NCBI GenBank assembly: GCA_039621445.1
Contig: CP154955.1
Span: 53,163,384-53,227,383 of the forward strand
Reading direction: 5' to 3'
From: Euglena gracilis
Taxonomy: Eukaryota; Euglenida; Euglenophyceae; Euglenales
Length of the DNA: 64,000 nucleotides
The notes below the pieces were generated by a model, which was not told the origin of the DNA, searched no databases, and was given only the letters and a program-made list of their open reading frames with translations. Positions 52,095 through 61,572 of this stretch are shown one piece after another. A program made the position numbers and the translations under genes. Position 1 is the stretch's first letter, and each line of letters begins with the position of its first letter.

Positions 52095-53666
52095 AGGAGC
52101 AGGTCAAGTTCCTGGTGGCGCAGGAGTCCTCCCTCACCACCAAGGTGGTGGCAGCCGCGGCCAAGGAGCCAAAGGCCGATGAGCTGCCGCCGCTGATCGT
52201 GGGGAGGATGCAGAAGGTGGAGACGGAGATCCAGAAGGTGGGAGCCCAAGCCCAAGGGCTGACCGTGGCCGTGAAACGGCTCGCCGCGGACAGCCCCGGT
52301 GACAAGATCCGGGTGGTGGAGACCGAAATGCAGAGGGTGTACGTCCGACGCAAGCACTGGTGATGGCCGTGCAGCGGCTGGACCAGATCGTTTCGAAGGC
52401 GATCGTATCCTCCCAAGCCAAGGCGATGCCGGCAATGCCCGACAAGGCTCCGCCACCCCGGCTCAGCAGCAGCCGGAACCGGTGGCCTGGCAGCAACCAG
52501 TGCCAGAGGTGAGAACGGTCCAGATGGAGAAGCCCATGCAGGAGGAGTCCGTGGTACAGGAGAAGCCGTCGTCCACCCTCCGACCAGCTCTGCGGCTGGT
52601 CCGGAAGCAGCCCGCGGCGGGAGTGGGCGGGGTACCGTCCCTTTCCATCGCCCGCCTGACCACGCCGTCCGCCGTCCCCGTCGCCAGCGCGTGCGCGGTG
52701 CGACAGGTCCGCATCGCCCCGGTGCAGGCTCAGCCAGCGGCCCTGCACTTCCTCCCGGCGCCGCTGGTGGACTCCGTCATTGGCCTCCACCCCGGCCGGT
52801 TCTCCGGGCATCCGGAGGACTGGCCGCAGCGGCGGAGGCGGTGACTCCTGTTCCTTCGGCAACTCGAGCAGGCGTGGCTGTCCATCACGTCAGCTCAGCG
52901 TTTCGCCATGTTCCGCGCGGTTTTGGACGAGGCCACGGTGCTGATGCTGGACGAGGAGATCGAGACCAAAGGAGAGGTGTAGTATGCCGTGCTGTTCGCG
53001 GAGGTGGACCTGGCGAACGGCGGCGAGTACAAGGAGGTCCTGCGGCGGCGAATGAGGAAGCTGAAGCTGGTGACGAACGGGAAGCTGACCGAGAAGTCCT
53101 GGAGGGAGTACCACGTGCAGATTGCGTCCATGGCGAGGCAGGTGGGCGTGGAGGAGGAGGAGCTGTGGAAGCTCCTCGTGGGAGCCATGCCCCTCCACCC
53201 CTGGCGCCGGAAGGTGGAGGAGGACAAGCGGGTGGACCACCGGTCCATCGTGCTGGAGGGCCTGCCGATGGACACGACGGTGGAGGAAGTGAAGGAGATG
53301 ATCAAGCAAGAGACCACGTTGGCCCCCGCCTCGGTGCGGAAGGCGGGGCGCCGCTTTGTGGTGGTGCCAGTGGGCGACGAGCACTGCACCCTGGTGAAGG
53401 CCGTGTACGACCACCAGCGGCTCGAGGGCGGCAGCATAGTCACCGTGACGGCCGACACGTGCGATATACGGGCGAAGGACATCCACAACCTCATGGTGAG
53501 ATGGCTACGGATGGTTGCGAAGATGGCCCCCGAGAAGGAGAAGGAGATCCCGCGGAAGCGGCCGGAACCACGGTGGCAGCGGGACGCGGAGGTCGACGAC
53601 ACCACCGAGGAGCCGTACATCCAGGAGGTGGAGAAGACGAATGTGCCGCCGAAGAAGGAGAAGTAA
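52095..53666 (+). pseudogene. gag: E1 Gag, main part
   Basis: This continues the coiled coil cut at 642 (K-E-Q-V-K-F-L-V-A-Q-E), then a Pro/Gln/Val-rich part. The Gag core begins P-G-R-F-S-G-H-P-E-D-W near 52,795 and continues R-F-A-M-F-R-A-V-L-D-E. After a TAG (52,980-52,982) it reads L-F-A-E-V-D-L to the end. Residues coded at about 53,236-53,470 (S-I-V-L-E-G-L-P-M-D-T-T-V-E-E-V-K ... R-R-F-V-V-V-P-V-G-D-E-H-C) have the beta-alpha-beta-beta-alpha-beta look of an RRM, which could replace the zinc knuckles. Frame changes lie near 52,360 and 52,840. Confidence 0.72.
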
Positions 53667-54570
53667 GTGCGGCAACCACGCCGGCCGACGCCACCGGTAT
53701 CCGCGCCCCAAGGCAAAGGACAAGGCCAAGGGGGACGTGGGTACCCGGAGCATTGGTCATCGAGCCCATTGACGGGTGAAGAAGGAAAAGGAAAGGGTGG
53801 ATACCAAGCCGAGCAGTGGTCATCGAGTGCATGGCAAGGAAATGAAAAAAAAGGAAAGGGTGGTGCGTACCAAGCCGAGCCACGGACATCGAATGCCCAG
53901 GACAAGATGAAGGCAAAGGAACAGGCAAGGCTAAAGGTGGAGCCAAAAGAGATCAAAGTAAAGGAAAGTCCAAAGACAAAGTCAAGGACGACAAGAGCAA
54001 TGTCTCGGACGTCCAGGAGTAGTACAATGAGTGACGGGGCCGCCCAGGCCCCAGGGATGGGGGTCTGGGCCGGCCGTCAAATCCCAACGCCAGCGTGAGC
54101 GTGCGGGCAATCACCCAAGAGCCCCGCACGCCCCCCAGACCCAGCAGCCCCAAATCTCCCAAGGGGGGGAGAGACCGTGCCCGGAAGCACACGGTCAAGG
54201 AGGGGGCCCATTAGATGTCGACAACCAACTACTGGTCCGTGCTACAGAAAAGTCCCGTCGTTCCGAGCAACCGTCTGCGGCGCGACCGGTCTCGTCTGCG
54301 CAGTCCTCGCCCTCCGCCAAGCCAGCAGCGTGCGTGTCATCGTCTACGCAGCATCGTGCCACCGCGACGCCCCCAGTTCGGCAGCAACAAAAGCGAGCAA
54401 CGCGCCAGACCGCACCAAGCCGAACGACGCTGCCCCCGCCAGCAGCAGCGCCGTCAGCGGCACCACTTTCCGCACCCGCAGCAACCAGCGCCCCGTTCCC
54501 CCCGGAGAGCGCACCGTCCTCCCGGGAGGCACCGAAGTCGGCCGCATCGTCACCGCCATCCTCATCGTCG
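53667..54570 (+). pseudogene. E1 basic low-complexity linker
   Basis: The sequence encodes Gly/Lys/Gln-rich repeats (K-G-K-G-G-Y-Q-A-E-Q-W-S-S-S, three imperfect copies), then Ser/Arg/Pro/Ala-rich text in several frames, leading into the methyltransferase frame that opens at 54,031. No domain is recognised. Confidence 0.5.
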
Positions 54571-55080
54571 AAGAGGTGGGCCCTGTACGTGTTCTGCGGA
54601 ACGGGTTCGGTGAAGCGGGCGCTTGAGAAGCTCGGCTACTTCGTCGTCTCGGTGCTCGCCGACGCGCGGTGGAAGGCAGACAAGACGGTGGACGTGCGGC
54701 GCTGGCGGTACTGGGAGGAGTACTGGCCCGGCGACTTCGAGCTGGTGGCCGCCTCGCCGGCGTGCACCGAGTACTCCAGCGCGATGACGAGCAGGGGGGG
54801 GCGGCTGCGGAAGGCCGACTTCCTGGTCCGCAAGACGAAGGAGATCATCGCCTACCTGCGGCCGTCCCTGTAGTGGCTGGAGAATCCCCGCATTGGGAAA
54901 CTCCGCCAACGCAAGGTCGTCGAGGACATGCAGTACGTCGATGCGGATGTGGACTACTGCATGTTCGAGGGGTGGGGCTATCGCAAGCCCACACGCTTCT
55001 GGATCGCGGACTCCATGGCCCCCATGCAGGACATCGTGTACGACGGCCAGTGCGAGAACATCGTGGAGGAGCAAGATGGA
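54571..55080 (+). pseudogene. E1 C5 cytosine methyltransferase
   Basis: The frame reads V-F-C-G-T-G-S-V-K-R-A-L-E-K-L-G (motif I, SAM binding), V-D-V-R-R-W (motif II/III area) and D-F-E-L-V-A-A-S-P-A-C-T-E-Y-S-S-A. The Cys codon at 54,763-54,765 is the expected nucleophile. After a single TAG (54,871-54,873) in the same frame come W-L-E-N-P-R-I-G (E-N motif), D-V-D-Y-C-M-F and R-K-P-T-R-F-W. The length (about 165 residues) is that of the compact C5 methyltransferases of phages and large viruses, without a clear target-recognition domain. It lies between Gag and protease, as in E2. A retroelement could use it to methylate its own DNA or target DNA; this is inference. Confidence 0.8.
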
Positions 55081-55519
55081 CGGCAACATCACCGACGGCA
55101 GCAGGGTGGGGGATTCCAGCAGCGCGGTACCCGAGAGCAGGCGTATCGCATTCCCGAAGGTGTCGTCCGACACCTGTGCGAGCGCACCGCACCAACCCGC
55201 CAAGCAGCCGTGCCTCCCAGCGCGATACCGTCTTCGCCGGCACCCGCGACCGCGTCTGCCACCGCACAGTCAAGCCGGAAGGTGCTGCCCTCGCAAGCAG
55301 CGGCGCTGTCCCAAGCCCCGCGCCAACGAACACCTGGTGCACCCGCCAAGCATCGTGCGCCCCCACCGAGCCGCACAACGATCCACCTGCCGAGCCCGTC
55401 ACCACCGCCGCCGACGAGCCCCACCCCCCGCGGAAGGTCCACAAGGTCACCGTCCGTCCGTGGCAGTACCGCTCAAGCCGGCCCTTTCTGGTGGGCCGCA
55501 TGGAGAGGCGGGGCGGCTG
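55081..55519 (+). pseudogene. E1 linker between methyltransferase and protease
   Basis: Pro/Ala/Ser/Arg-rich low complexity in all frames. E2 has the NPPW domain at the equivalent place, and no trace of it is seen here. Confidence 0.5.
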
Positions 55520-55960
55520 CTATCAGCTGTGCTGGACGTGGTCATCGAGATCGACGGCCGGGAGCAGAAGGCGAAGGCCCTCATCGACACGGGGGCGCAG
55601 ACGTCGCTGATCCGTCGGGACTTGTTCCCGAACGGATGTTACCGCCGCAGCGGGCGGCCGCTGCTGTTGCGGACCGTGAACGGCGACCTGCTGGCAGGCG
55701 GCAGCATCGAGGCGGACGTCCTGCTGGTGTTAAGAGCGAGGAGTGAAGGAGAGAGGAGTGGGGGAGTGAAGAGGTGGCACAGCCAGATCACCGTGCACGA
55801 CGGTGATATAGGGTATGACCTGATTCTGGGTTACCCTTGGCTGAAGGAGCACAGGCTGGTTATGCAACCCTGGCGGGATGCACTCCAGCTCCACGACGAC
55901 CCCCGATGGGTCATCGCCGGCACCGAAGCAAGCGAGATCGCAGCGCTAAGCACACGCACC
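55520..55960 (+). pseudogene. pol: E1 aspartic protease
   Basis: The frame has V-I-E-I-D-G-R-E-Q-K-A-K-A-L-I-D-T-G-A-Q-T-S-L-I (Asp codon at 55,586), V-N-G-D-L-L-A-G-G-S, and Y-D-L-I-L-G-Y-P-W-L-K-E. These are all elements of a retropepsin: DTG, flap region and ILG. The frame is open here and continues toward RT. A small AT-richer, GAG-rich stretch at 55,735-55,775 may be an insertion. Confidence 0.82.
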
Positions 55961-56129
55961 CACGCGACCGTCCGAGCCTGCAGCCCCTCGCCGTTGCCCC
56001 GCACGCCGTCCGATGTGGAGGAGGAGATGGAGGCCGAGGTGAAGAAGATGAGGCTCACCGTCGGGTCAACGGCCCCGACGGAGACGAGGAGGATGAGGCC
56101 CTGGACGCCGAGGAGGAGGCAATGGTGGC

Positions 56130-56861
56130 CAAGGTGCGGATCGACGCGGCCAAGGAGGCGAAGGAAGTCCGTGGGGTGTTCACAGCAGCGGCGGAGGAGC
56201 AGCATCCGCTGGCCGTCCAGCTGCGCGCCGAGATGCTCAAGGAGTTCGAGGGCCGCGTCTTCTGCGACCGCGTCCACCCCGATCCGCCGCCCCGAGACCA
56301 GCACGGGATGGCGGTGCTGCGCCTCAAGCCAAACGCCCAGCCGGTGGTGTGGAGGGTGATCCACCTGAAGGGCGAGCGGCTGGAGTGGTAGCCTTGGCGG
56401 AGGAGAGCCGACCGGTGACGAACGTCCAGCTGCCGGGTGGTCTGTGGCAGTGGCGTGTGGTTCCTCAGGGGATCAACATCGGGCCCGCCCTCCTGCAGCG
56501 GGACATGGACGCCACCTGCGCGGCGGCGAAGGCACACTCCCGCCCGTACTTCGACGACATCATCGTCAGTCCGCGGCAGGGAGCGGAGGAGACGGACGGG
56601 GATTTCTACCAGAAGCACGCCCGAGACGTCCGTGAGACGCTGCTGGCCTTGGAGAAGGACAGATGGGTCAGCGACAGCCGCAATGTCAAGAACTTCATGA
56701 GGCAAGTCGAGTTCGTGGGGAGTGTCCTGGGGCACGGCAGGAGGGCGCCTGCCCCAGGCAAACTGTCGGCGGTGCAGCACTGGCAGGTGCCGCCGACAGT
56801 CAGCAGTCTCCGCGCGTTACTCGGCGTCTACAATTACCACGCGGGCTACGTGAGACTCTAA
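56130..56861 (+). pseudogene. pol: E1 reverse transcriptase, internally deleted
   Basis: The entry segment H-G-M-A-V-L-R-L-K-P-N-A-Q-P-V ... L-K-G-E-R-L-E-W stops at 56,389. The next recognisable part is P-V-T-N-V-Q-L-P-G-G-L-W-Q-W-R-V-V-P-Q-G, then P-Y-F-D-D-I-I-V-S (catalytic), V-E-F-V-G-S-V-L and L-R-A-L-L-G-V-Y-N-Y. The DYR and first catalytic Asp blocks, about 80 residues, are gone. A TAA ends the frame at 56,861. It is inactive. Confidence 0.82.
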
Positions 56862-56879
56862 GCGGAGCTGGCGGCGCCG

Positions 56880-58090
56880 TTGCAGGAGAAGCTGAAGTTG
56901 CCGAGAGAGCTGACCAAGGCGGGATCCAAGTACCCAGTGGTGTGGACGGAGCAGGAGAAGGCGACTTTCGACAAGCTGAAGAAGGACCTGGAGCTGTACC
57001 ACATCGATCCAGCCAAGCCGTTCGTCCTGCGCACCGACGCGTCGGACTACGCCTTCGGAGCTGTGCTGGAGCAGTTCCCGAACATGGACGGCGTGCCGCG
57101 GGTGCAGGACCTGCGGCCGGGGACCTCCGTCCCGGTGGCCTTCATGTCCCGGAAGCTCACCGAGGGGAAGCGCCTTCGGTGGGATGTCCGTGACAAGGAG
57201 ACGTACGCCGTGGTGGCCGCCCTCGACAAGTGGGCGGGCTTCCTGCTGGACAACGAGGTCTCCGGCCTGACCGACCACCCCAGCCTGGAGTCGTGGTACA
57301 AGGAGTACGTCGCCGGAGTGGGCCCGAAGGGGAGGCGGGCCAGATGGCGTGCGAAGCTCAACGAGTTCCGCATCACCGTGGTGCACGTCCCCGGCGAAAC
57401 CAACGTGGTGGGCGATGCCTTGTCCCACTGGGCCTACCCGGCCTCACAAGGCTGGCGCGAAACCTCGTGGCATGGCACGGAGGCCGACACGAAGGAGATG
57501 AAGGCCCACATCCTGGAGGAGAAGCGGCGCGAGAAGTCTACTCCGAATGCGGTGCATCCCGAGGACGAGGAGACCAAGGCGGAACAGGTGGAGAGGTCAA
57601 CCATGAAGGAGGGGAGAGAGCCGGCCGTCATCCAGCTGGTCCCGCTCCAGTCACTCGCCGCGGTCCCGTCAGCGTCCCACATCGCCGTCACCACGCGCAG
57701 CGCCTTGAGCCGCAGCACAACGCCCGAGACGCCCCAGCAGACGCCCCGCACGATACGCGATCCGAGCACCAACGCGAGATGCTCCCGTCAGCCTCGTCTC
57801 CCGCGGCCGCAGCAGTCCCACCGTCGGCATCGTCTGCGGCAGTCCTACCGTCTGCGTCGTGCATCGCATCACCAGCGTCCGTGCCAGCACCATCGTCCAA
57901 CGCGCCATCGCCAGCCCCGTCACCAGCACCGCAGTCCATCGCACCGCCCGCAGCGCCCACAGCCGGTGTGTCATCACCGGCCATGCCCGTCACAGCGTCC
58001 GCAGCCGGTGTGCCGTCACCGGCCGCGTCAGTCCTGTCTACAGCGCCCGCAGCAGGTGTGCCGTCAACCGCTGATCCCGTGCCCCCGCAG
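56880..58090 (+). pseudogene. pol: E1 RNase H and Pro/Ala-rich linker
   Basis: It reads F-V-L-R-T-D-A-S-D-Y-A-F-G-A-V-L (first Asp), V-A-F-M-S-R-K-L-T-E-G, D-K-E-T-Y-A-V-V (Glu), L-T-D-H-P-S-L-E (Asp) and G-E-T-N-V-V-G-D-A-L-S-H-W-A-Y-P-A-S-Q (Asp). All four catalytic acids are kept. The linker after about 57,460 becomes repetitive Ala/Pro/Ser/Val text (57,650-58,080). Confidence 0.85.
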
Positions 58091-59280
58091 CCTGACCTGG
58101 ACATCAACGTCTTCAACATGGACTGGAGCAAGGCGTATGCGGTGTGCCCGCGCTGGAATCTCGTCTGGGACCAGACCCACAACCGCCCGGGCTGGCCCAG
58201 CGGGTTCCAGCTGGTGGATGGGCGGCTCGTCTCGGGGGGCAGGTGGTGTGTGCCGAGCGGGCTGCTGGCCGAGGTGCTGAGGGAGCAGCACTTGGTCTCC
58301 GGCCACATTGGCGGGGACCGGCTGGTGTAGGGGGCCGAGCGCACCTACGTCTTCGCGGACCGGATGGAGGCGGCGAAGGTGGCCGGCGGGCTGCAGCGGA
58401 CGTGCCCGGTGTGCCAGGCCACCGAGCACCCGCACCAGCTGCTGCGGCTGAAGGTCTGCCCGAGCCTCGTCCCGCCGTACAGCATGACGTCGGTGGCCAT
58501 CGACCTCTTCGTGAAGCCGAAGGTGGAGTTCGAGGGGCAGCTGTACAACGTGTTCGCCGCCTGCGTCGATCGCCACAGTGGGTGGGTCGTGGCCAAGCCC
58601 CACCACATGCGCGGCCTCACCGCCGCCACCGTGGTGGTCGCCGCACGGGCTGCCCAGCGTGATCACGAGTGATCGCGGGCCGCATTTTGCTGGCGCGTGG
58701 TGGCACAGCATGTGCGGCCTGCACGGGAACCGCCACGCCTACGCCCAGGCGTACCACCACGCGGCGAACGGGCGGGCGGAGTCCCTCGGTGCGCAGCTGC
58801 AGAAACGGATCCGGAGCAAGAAGGCCGGGGCCCCGATCACCTAGGTGGAGTCCCTGCCCAGGGAAGTGCAGAAGCTGAACGACTCCAAGGCGCAGCAAGG
58901 CCTGAGTCCGTACGAGGTGCTGTATGGACGGCATCGGTGGACTGGTAGCATACCGCAGAAGGCCCTGGTCATGGTGCAGGATGCCGTGTCGTTCTTTGAG
59001 AGACAGAAGGCCGTGGACCAGAAGGTCACCGATGTCCTCAACAACCTCCACAAGCGGCAAGCGGAGCACAAAAACCGGAGCAGGAAGGACCTCGAGGAGT
59101 TCGCCAAGGGAGACCTCGTCTGGTACCTCCGGCCTCCGGGGCGGCCGGGCCAGAAGCTCGAGAGCTACTGGCTTGGCCCAGCCCGGGTCACCGCGCGCTG
59201 TGGAGAGCACTCGTACGACCTGGTGCTGGAGGAGGGCTGCCGCCAAGAGGCCCACCGCTGCCAGCTGAAGGTCTACCGCG
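58091..59280 (+). pseudogene. pol: E1 integrase
   Basis: Zinc-binding part R-E-Q-H-L-V-S-G-H-I-G with C-P-V-C. The catalytic Asp is in V-A-I-D-L-F, the second in T-S-D-R-G-P-H-F, and the Glu in N-G-R-A-E-S-L-G. The C-terminal region has W-Y-L-R-P-P-G-R and W-L-G-P-A-R-V. Stops at 58,328 and 58,842 and a frame change near 58,640 break it. Close relative of the E2 integrase. Confidence 0.85.
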
Positions 59281-59701
59281 ATGACACGCGGTTGGGGGTC
59301 CCGCCCAAGATGTTCGTCTACCGGAAGGCCAGACCGCAAGAAGACGTGGTCATCGAGGAGTGGACGGTGGAGGGATCCGGCGGCACCGCAAACGAGACGA
59401 CGGCGACTGGGAGTTCGCGGTGAAGTGGGAGGGCCACCCGAATCTCACGTGGGAGCCGTTGAAAAATTATTTCCATCGCTACTCTCACCAGATGATCGAG
59501 TACGCCAAGTCCAAGAAGCTCAAGGTGGACCTGCTGGACTACCGGGCAAAAGGGACAAGTTTCCCGAACGGAGGATTCAACCCATCTCCGACAGGATTGG
59601 CTGAAAAATGTGAAAACCACAGCAAAAATTTGCGGCACAAGGGAAAGTTGTCCCGTGCTGAGGATATGACCCATCTCCGACCGTTTTGGCTGAAAATATA
59701 A
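59281..59701 (+). pseudogene. pol: E1 chromodomain and C-terminal tail
   Basis: E-E-W-T-V-E-G in one frame, then from about 59,395 in another: W-E-F-A-V-K-W-E-G-H-P-N-L-T-W-E-P-L-K-N-Y. This is a chromodomain with conserved W-E-G and W-E-P. The tail after 59,560 turns AT-rich, and contains two copies of CCCATCTCCGAC (59,581 and 59,669) 88 bases apart. Confidence 0.78.
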
Positions 59702-61151
59702 CAAACTTCACAGGAAAATTCTGTGACGGGGAAAGGGAAAATTCACTTCTTTCACTTGAAAACTGAAAGTCCTTGGGTGAGACAACGCCTGGTTTTTTTT
59801 TGTGGGGGAAAGTACGTGCCACTTTGTGAATTCCCAGCAGATTTTCATGGGTTCCCACTGAATTTTCAGACCCGAGAAGATTTTTCACAATCAACTTGGC
59901 CAATTTCAGCGAGAATTACGATGATGACCCAGAATTTTCTGGAAATTTCTGAAGTCTCCCCACAGTTTTTGCCAACGGCATCCATTTTCAGCAAGATTGT
60001 TTGTGGGGGGCAGGGCAAGTAAATTTTGCAAGAAAGATCTTTCTGAGAAATCTGTAGATGGAATGCATTGTGGCACCAAAATTTTCGAACCTGACACTTC
60101 TGAATGCGCACAATTCTTCGGGTTCTTTAGAAGCCTTAGTGCTTTGGGTGGGGGTTGTATGCTGGAACACCCTTTTCGTGTGTTGTATGTGTCCGCCTGC
60201 TGAGGTCCACCAGCTTCAATACCACGCAGCTTCAAAAAAGTCTTTGTTGCATCTTCAGCTTCAGCCTTCAATCTTCCCTTTAATTCTTTTAATTTCTTCT
60301 GCTTCAGCTGCCGGGCGGGCCTCGCTCTGGCCGGAGGATCCGGGTAGGACCTCCATGAAAACCCTTTCTTGGTTCGAAGTTTTTGCGGATCCTGATCCTT
60401 CAGCCTCGGCTGTTTTTTTAGGCGGCCGCCGTGCTTCGAAGCCAAAATATTCAAATGTTTCTTTTTTTCCTTGGGCTTTTTTTCCAGTGAACCTTGAAAT
60501 TTATTTTTTTCCTACAGATTCCTGGTTCTTGCATGCACAATCAATTGATATTTTTTTGTAGTTTTGTACCAGTGCACTGGGTGGGCAAAGAACCCTGCGT
60601 GTTGGATTGGGTTTGAAATTGGTGGGTTCGAGTGGGGAGTTTCTTAGGTTAATTAGGAAAAAATGGCAAACCCTACAGTGGAAAATTGGCCGGCCGGTCT
60701 TGAAAATTCAAAGAATCGGCCCTGCAATGTGAAAAATTGAGTTCAGGCTTTCAAGCCGAACCATAATAATCTTTTCCGTAGGACAAATTCGACTGAAAAC
60801 CAAAAAATGAAATTTCAGTGATTTTCGGCACCACTTAGGCCAATTTTGGCCAATTTTTGGGTTAGGACCCCTTTACACCGCTGTGGAGGGCCAGATTCAC
60901 AGTGTTTCACCAGTGACCGTTTTGCAAAACCCCGTTCTGCCTCGTCCGTTTCCCTGGGTTCGGTGGGTTCGGTGGCCAAGACTCCCAGCGCTGTCCCTGG
61001 TTTTGTTTCCTCGGCAGGGGGGGATGCAGTACCTCCAGCCAGCGGGGGCAGCAACCCCCAGGTTCCCATGGCTGCGGGGGGCAGCCATCCCCAGGGCCCC
61101 ATGGCTGCAGGGGAAACCTGCCCCAGGGCCCCACGGCTGCGAAGGGGCAGC
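59702..61151. other. Unassigned region right of E1 chromodomain
   Basis: No gene is recognised. It may be the E1 3' region or older target DNA. A minus-strand open frame of 182 codons (59,906-60,454), Lys/Arg/Pro-rich, matches nothing I know. From about 61,055 to 61,151 three imperfect units of about 32 bases (CCCAGG..CCCATGGCTGC) occur, one forming an 8-bp stem (61,068-61,088). It ends in GCAGC beside E5'. Confidence 0.5.
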
Positions 61152-61561
61152 AGTGTACGTCCGCTGACTCTAATCCCACTGCCTGTCGGCCTACTTAAAC
61201 CCTCCCGTGGGAACAGAACCAGGAGAGTAACAAAAAAGAAAGTCTTTCACTTAACTATTAGATGTTATTGCCTTTGGGCTTATGCAGAGCACAAGGCAAA
61301 CCTGGTGTGATTGTGGAACTTCAGGTCCACAAATGTTCTCCTATCGGAGATTTGAGCTTGAAATTGCCTTTGATCAGGCGTTTGATGACAAGAATAAAAT
61401 AATACCACCTGTGAAGAGAAAGGCAGATCCGAGATAGGATAGGCCATTCCTAATTCTGCAATTTGTATTGCAGAACATGGAATAGTACTATCTGGCATGA
61501 CATTGTACTTTTTGCAGTCTGCTACTATGCACAGTGCCATGTTCATGCTGCCTGGTACACA
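61152..61561 (-). repeat. E5' 3' LTR
   Basis: The 410-bp LTR reads AGTGTACGTCC on + at its outer end and ends TGGTACACA before the tract CCCCCTCCC. It is similar to the E5 LTRs but shows more differences from either than they show from each other. Confidence 0.88.
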
Positions 61562-61572
61562 TCCCCCTCCCA
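61562..61572 (-). other. E5' polypurine tract
   Basis: On the minus strand GGGAGGGGGAT precedes the LTR start. Confidence 0.75.

Larger units (their letters stand above)
1..59701 (+). mobile_element. E1: GC-rich chromodomain Ty3/gypsy element, split by E2
   Basis: This is the outermost element. Only 1-642 and 52,095-59,701 belong to it, and E2 (643-52,094) lies between them. Its order is coiled-coil Gag, RRM-like region, C5 methyltransferase, protease, RT, RNase H, integrase and chromodomain, all on the + strand. Joining base 642 to base 52,099 gives a continuous gag frame across the junction, with AGGA duplicated on both sides of E2. Its 5' LTR is left of the window. No 3' LTR was found, because sequence turns AT-rich after about 59,560 and no copy of a second LTR is available for comparison. 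The copy is defective: it has in-frame stops, several frameshifts and a deletion in RT. Its GC-rich composition contrasts with the related AT-rich E2. Confidence 0.85.
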
